From assembly GCA_003116975.1 (NCBI GenBank), contig BGKB01000017.1:1-64000 (forward strand): a stretch of 64,000 bases of DNA, read 5' to 3'. Origin of the DNA: Aurantiochytrium sp. KH105 (taxonomy: Eukaryota; Sar; Bigyra; Thraustochytrida; Thraustochytriidae). This document shows positions 59,675 to 64,000 of the stretch, in pieces. The stretch's first letter is position 1. Each line of letters starts with the position of its first letter. A model generated the notes under the pieces. It saw only the letters and a list, made by a program, of their open reading frames with translations, was not told where the DNA came from and searched no databases. The position numbers and the translations under genes are program-made.

Positions 59675-60246
59675 TCAATTGTACATGGCCATATCGGCCC
59701 GATACTGCGTGACGAGAAAGCCAATGACCGCCAGGCAAGCTTAAGGTGCAAGGTGTGAGATATGAGCTGCTCATCTCCATAGCGTGCGCTTGTGAAACTT
59801 ACCCATGACAAAGAGCACAGTCATGGCAGCAATGAGTAAGTGCTCGATGCGGCGCTGGCTGTCATCGCCCTCCGTTTCAAGCTCCTGAATGAGTCGCCTG
59901 CGCGGTAATATGTGTTTTTACTTTTGTCAGTCTTCCTCGAAGCGAAAGGTTTTCGCGAATATAACACGCACTGTACCTTGTCCACGTCCACCCCTGCCGC
60001 CTCGAGTTGCCGACGACGGCGCAAGAGCGACTCTTGTTCGGCCGCGGCTTGCTCTTGGGTCATGGTGTCTGCTTCTTCTCCATGTTCTTCTTCCTGTTTG
60101 GCGCTGGCGTTTTCTTCGCCATCCGTGCCCGTTGCCTCTTTTGCTTTGGGCTGCGACGGCGGCACGGCGGCAAAGTCCTTTGGTAGAGCTGCAATGAGCC
60201 CGGCTCCGACAACGAGGCCGGCTGCAATCGCGGTGGGCGCGTCCAT
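59675..60246 (-). CDS. Small membrane protein, three exons, function unknown
   Basis: Join of 60246-59972, 59897-59803 and 59739-59675 on the minus strand: 144 residues. The introns are 74 and 63 bases, with donors GTGCGT and GTAAGT and acceptors CGCAG and TTAAG. Both joins keep the frame and end at a TGA. The N-terminus (MDAPTAIAAGLVVGAGLIAA) is hydrophobic, a signal anchor or short membrane segment. An acidic, charged stretch follows (about 30-85), then a predicted helix (QESLLRRRRQLEAAG...RLIQELETEGDD). A C-terminal membrane segment spans two exon joins (about 109-132: IEHLLIAAMTVLFVM, ACLAVIGFLV), with a short tail QYRADMAMYN. That a continuous hydrophobic helix appears only after splicing is strong support for the model. 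I do not recognise a family. Confidence 0.75.
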
Positions 60247-60473
60247 CGTTGCGGAATTGACTGTGTATACCGGCAGTATGTGATGTAGCAACATTTTATT
60301 TATTTATTTTTTTCCACGGCATCGCGGCGCGCCAGGCGCGCAAGGAACTCCACGATGACCATGTGTACATACAACTTTTTGGCTGGTGAAAAGTATATCT
60401 TCTTTCAATATTAGTGGCGATTAGATAGATTTTGCGCGCTTTTCTGAGTGCGCCGCGTGTAGATAAAAAGTAT
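60247..60473. other. Short intergenic region
   Basis: 227 bases with a TTTA repeat (60296-60313). It probably holds the promoter of the small membrane protein and the 3' end of the next minus-strand gene. Confidence 0.7.
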
Positions 60474-62864
60474 TCACATGGTGATGTACATGGGCATCTG
60501 GATCATTTCCGGGTAGAGATACGTGACGTCCTGAAAGGTGGAGTAGATTTTGCCATTGCGATACACAAAAAGTGAACGGCAGACAAAGGGCGTGCCATCG
60601 AGGCGGAGCGAAAAGCTTTGATGGAAGACACGTTGATACATGACAATGAGTGGCGCCGTCTCGCGGAAAGCCGTCCAGTAAAAGAACGGACTTGGGGAAA
60701 GGTGAAAGTTGCACTTGCCAATGACGTCCCCACGCAAGATCTCATAGGTGGTGCGGTCCGCGGAAAAGTATTGTCCTGTAACGGCATCGAAGGCCGCGCG
60801 GCCGATGGGACGCGTGGGATCAAAGTCGCCGCTGGCCTTTGATTGAGGAAAGCGGAAGCTGTGAGAGAAACGCGGGTCGTCCGCAACGACATCAATCGAT
60901 ATGGCCATGCGACGCTGCCATGCGAGTGTTTTGGAGATGAGCTCTCGATTCGTGTCCAGGTTAACCATGTCGCGAATCCCATTTGGCAGCATGGTGTGAC
61001 AAATGATGCGGACAATGGATGCACGGAGCGTGCGGCTGTCTTCCGCAACGTCGAGAGGAAGGTAGCGAGGATCACCTTGTTGCTTGGTTGCAGCCGCATC
61101 ATGACCAAGAAATTCTGCAGGTGTGACGTCAAAGACGCCGAGCAAGTACTGAATCATTTCCGGATCAGCGGCCCAGGCCCGACGCACGTGCTCGACAAAG
61201 TGGCTGCGGTTGGGTCCGCCAAAGGCTTGGCGAATAAGGTTTTCGACGGCGTCAGTCCCGCGATCGCGGGCAACAGAGACGAGTTCCTGCGCGAAGCGAC
61301 GGTTCTTTGCATCGTTTCGAGCAGGAGACTGCCCGGTTGCAAGCGAAGGCTCGCTAAGTTTTCGTTTCGCAGCGCCAGGGACGTTGGAACTCGGCGTGTC
61401 TGTTCCGAGTATCAAGTCCAACAGGTCGGTGTCTTCATTGTTGCTTGGGTTTTGCGTGTGGATGCTGGCAGGTCCATACTGTTCTGTAGGTTGAGGTTCG
61501 GTGGCAAAGCTTAGATCCTGGGCGACCGCATCGAGCGCTTCCCAGCGGTCGTGTGTCCCCTGTCGAGTGAGCTGCTTTAGATCTTGCGATTCATCATCGG
61601 GGTGCAGGTGAATTTGCACATCCACGTCAAAGTGGCGTGGCGCGCCCTCGCTACGGAGTAGCAGGTCTTGCATGCGATCTTGGTCCCCCTTGCCTCCGTC
61701 GTCGTCTTTGCTGTCCTCATATGTGGTTGTTCTCCATGCCAAGTTCTGATACGCGTCCTCGGATGGGTAATCCGCTTCGTGGCCAACGCGATCGTGGTTG
61801 CTAAAAGACCTCTCATGAAGATAGCGTGGGTTTTGGCCTTGGGCCACTGAGGCATAAGAGGCGTGTGTCTCACTCACATCAGAATTATGATAAAGGGGGG
61901 GATTCGGTTGGCGGCCGTGGTCAGCACCATGGAATCCAACAGTGGTGGACTGCGATGTGGCAGAGGATGCCTGTGCAGGAACGTGAGCGTTTACATCAAA
62001 CGAAGAGGAGGTATTGAATTGTCCCGAGCCGGCAAAATCTGGCAACGTGGGGCTGGTAACGGCAAATCCTAGAGGAAGAGTCTTGGGGGGTTTGTTAAGG
62101 AAAGGCTTTGCGCGTTTCTTTTCTTGTTCGTGGTAGCCCTTTGCTCTAAAGCCTGCTCTACCGATGTTGATGATTTTGGATGTCAAGTTTGCATCGAGGC
62201 TGCGGTAGCCGTCAAAGCAAGGCCATATGGCACGTTGACGCACAAGGCGAAGAACTTGGGCTTCAACAGGCGGAGGAAAGGGGCGACGCTTTTTGGTACC
62301 AGTAATGTGAGCTGTGAGAATCTTGCGAAAGCTGTCCTCGGGACTGGCGGGAATGCCCTTGCGCGTTTTCAGCCAGGTTTCGAAGCAGGCGCGTGAGAGC
62401 AGGGCGGAGACGTCGCACACGGGAGCGCTGGATTGATCGGAATCGTCGAATTTCACAAAGTGCATGAAGATATCATAGCTGGTGACGCCACCTGTCGCGT
62501 TTGCGCTCGACTTGAGATCGCCTGTGTTGGAGAAGCTAAATTCACCAAGTCTCTCTCCGTGGTTGTAGCTGGTGTTGCTGCTCTTGCTGCTTTGATGTGA
62601 AAGTGCATGAGTCAGAGCGTCTTGCGCGAATTCGACGTCATCCGTGTTATCCGCCTGACCTTCGTCTGTTTTGGGGGAGTGTGTGTGCGTGGATGCGAGG
62701 TCTGCCTCGCTGGAGGTGCAGCTCCACACGGGGTCGTCCCCGGGAGGCGAGCTGGGCTTCGTCATGGTTTGCCGTGGCGTGCAATGTTGGGGAGAAGGGT
62801 TGGGCTTTGCGTCGGCGTCAAGCGCTCCCTGATTTTCCTCGTCGGCTTTGCGGGCGCCGCGCAT
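60474..62864 (-). CDS. Large protein of unknown function, possible C-terminal PAS-like fold
   Basis: A 796-residue protein starting MRGARKADEENQG; the ATG at 62764 (MTKPSSPPGDD) is an alternative start. The N-terminal 110 residues are disordered. A compact segment follows at about 130-260 (YDIFMHFVKFDDSDQ, ACFETWLKTRKGIPASPEDS, VEAQVLRLVRQRAIWPCFDG) with a basic stretch. A long Ser/Gln/His/Asp-rich linker comes next. The C-terminal 250 residues are well ordered (RRMAISIDVVADDPRFSHSF, DAVTGQYFSADRTTYEILRG, CRSLFVYRNGKIYSTFQDVT). The alternation of short strands in that part recalls a PAS-like sensor, and the architecture looks like a regulator, but no family was recognised and no DNA-binding domain could be named. 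Low confidence on function, high that it is a real gene. Confidence 0.75.
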   Translation of the reverse strand: MRGARKADEENQGALDADAKPNPSPQHCTPRQTMTKPSSPPGDDPVWSCTSSEADLASTHTHSPKTDEGQADNTDDVEFAQDALTHALSHQSSKSSNTSYNHGERLGEFSFSNTGDLKSSANATGGVTSYDIFMHFVKFDDSDQSSAPVCDVSALLSRACFETWLKTRKGIPASPEDSFRKILTAHITGTKKRRPFPPPVEAQVLRLVRQRAIWPCFDGYRSLDANLTSKIINIGRAGFRAKGYHEQEKKRAKPFLNKPPKTLPLGFAVTSPTLPDFAGSGQFNTSSSFDVNAHVPAQASSATSQSTTVGFHGADHGRQPNPPLYHNSDVSETHASYASVAQGQNPRYLHERSFSNHDRVGHEADYPSEDAYQNLAWRTTTYEDSKDDDGGKGDQDRMQDLLLRSEGAPRHFDVDVQIHLHPDDESQDLKQLTRQGTHDRWEALDAVAQDLSFATEPQPTEQYGPASIHTQNPSNNEDTDLLDLILGTDTPSSNVPGAAKRKLSEPSLATGQSPARNDAKNRRFAQELVSVARDRGTDAVENLIRQAFGGPNRSHFVEHVRRAWAADPEMIQYLLGVFDVTPAEFLGHDAAATKQQGDPRYLPLDVAEDSRTLRASIVRIICHTMLPNGIRDMVNLDTNRELISKTLAWQRRMAISIDVVADDPRFSHSFRFPQSKASGDFDPTRPIGRAAFDAVTGQYFSADRTTYEILRGDVIGKCNFHLSPSPFFYWTAFRETAPLIVMYQRVFHQSFSLRLDGTPFVCRSLFVYRNGKIYSTFQDVTYLYPEMIQMPMYITM

Positions 62865-63633
62865 GGACCATGCAGCGCCAAAAAAGTAGCAACAATCTAC
62901 GTCGTCGCCTTGCTCGCGCTCGTCGAGTTATGCACACAGTAAGCGGATAATCTCGTGGCGCGACGACGCGTTCGGGATGATGGTCACCGCTGCAGGCCGA
63001 CACGCACGCAGGCTGACACGTGGACAGGTCGCAGCGAGGATGTCGGGTACGCCTCGTGCCTTTGGCTCTCCGTTCCCGCGGGCCCGTCTCGCGCGACGCG
63101 CAGGGCACAGCGTCGCTCTGCGTCGCGAGGCGGGAGACGCGGACTTGTGAAATTCCGCTTCCTCCGTGTCTCCCCTTTCTTTACTTCTTCGACCGACCGA
63201 TGTGCCGGTCCAGGCGTCCGCGCGAGGACGCTGGCGCGGCGGGCGACGAGCGCGACGGGCCTGCTCGCTCGCGCGTACGCACGCACGGGCTCCTCAGGAG
63301 CGCGCACAGACTCTGCCCGCGCGTGGGCGCGCTCGGGTCTGCAGGGCGACGGCCTTCTTGCTGGGCCAATTTCGGGGCGCGCCGCAAGTGGGTTATGCGC
63401 GTGCTGCAAGTGAAGTTTGTTCAGGAGCCCAAGTGGGCAATGGTCACTCCGCTCGAGGGCGAGCTGGGTGTGTCCATGTATGCATGCATGCTCTTTTCCA
63501 TCACGAGAGGACCATGGTGCTCGCGGTTGGTCAAGACACACGCGCGAGGACACGGTGCGAACGAGGAACAAAACACGCTGTCATCAAGGTCGCTGTCAAG
63601 AACCAAGATGCACCATCGCCTTGCTTGCCTTGT

Positions 63634-63668
<35 letters not shown>

Positions 63669-64000
63669 AGAAATGGACTCGACCAGGCTAGGCCAAGTAT
63701 TATGCAAGGCGCGGCGGAACCGCAAGGAAAAAAAACAAAGAAAATCAAGGGCCACCTCTGTCCTGCCTCACTGCACCGTCCAGCCTGATTAGAAGCCTGA
63801 TGCTCTTCACCGGCGCTGGGCACCATTTTGGTCGCGAGACAAGACCTGACCTTATCTCCTGCTGCATGCAATGCTGCTTGCTGATTGGTTGGTTGGTGCC
63901 CGTACTGCATTTCATTGGTCTGCGAGTCATCGATTCATCTCCAGCAAGCTCCGCTTGGAGAAAGACACGAAAGGAGGTCGCACCCAATGTGAAATGAGGG
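62865..64000. other. Right-edge region without a supported gene
   Basis: GC-rich to about 63400 with open frames in several phases (low-complexity Arg/Ala/Ser), then mixed sequence with a TTGC tetranucleotide array (about 63624-63667). No recognisable protein motif on either strand. Confidence 0.65.
63624..63667. repeat. Tetranucleotide microsatellite (TTGC)n
   Basis: About ten TTGC units. The same motif is expanded at 22251-22320, and shorter forms occur at 37545-37585 and 58500-58530. Confidence 0.9.

Noticed and set aside
62865-64000. Overlapping open frames of 150-220 codons at the right edge
   Set aside because: All are low-complexity and open in parallel on both strands; no start context or domain supports a gene.

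Overview
This is a nuclear genome window from a eukaryotic protist, almost certainly a thraustochytrid (Labyrinthulomycetes) of the Schizochytrium/Aurantiochytrium type. The strongest evidence is a complete gene at 14895-19391 for subunit C of the PKS-like polyunsaturated fatty acid (DHA/DPA) synthase, with the DH-DH-ER layout and the start known for the Schizochytrium protein. The flagellar genes (IFT144/WDR19 and an RSPH10B-like MORN protein) fit an organism with biflagellate zoospores. Genes are GC-rich, intron-poor (five introns recognised in four genes) and spaced by long low-complexity intergenic DNA full of tetra- and pentanucleotide microsatellites. I found no rRNA, tRNA, CRISPR array or transposon by eye.

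Layout. 1-260: start of an LEA-like gene running off the left edge. 3224-7542: a small polyQ protein with a C-terminal ubiquitin-interacting-like motif, followed by a RING E3 ligase carrying a textbook SUMO-interacting motif. 8732-10862: COX5B, lacking every zinc cysteine, and a mitochondrial-looking helical protein. 11050-14894: minisatellite and a long leader. 14895-19391: PUFA synthase subunit C. 19683-23701: a tandem pair of near-identical coiled-coil genes of unknown function. 24516-33299: TTC27, a class I histone deacetylase (one intron) and CDC20. 35806-39841: an RCC1-repeat mitochondrial protein and a DDX19/Dbp5-like helicase. 40568-44115: a Cys-cluster protein and a HIS4-type enzyme without the histidinol dehydrogenase domain. 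44429-52094: the head-to-head flagellar pair IFT144 and RSPH10B-like. 52309-62864: a VOC/glyoxalase-like protein, a Na+/H+ antiporter with a cyclic-nucleotide-binding domain, a PAP2 phosphatase-like membrane protein, an ETF-beta lysine methyltransferase-like protein, a three-exon small membrane protein and an unknown regulator-like protein.

Many neighbours are divergent and share short upstream regions (TTC27/HDAC, RCC1-like/DDX19, IFT144/RSPH10B, VOC/NHE, PAP2/ETFBKMT). Apart from the flagellar pair and perhaps the UIM/RING-SIM pair, neighbouring genes do not form an obvious pathway. All family assignments come from reading the translated sequence and remembered family motifs; none was checked by a database search.
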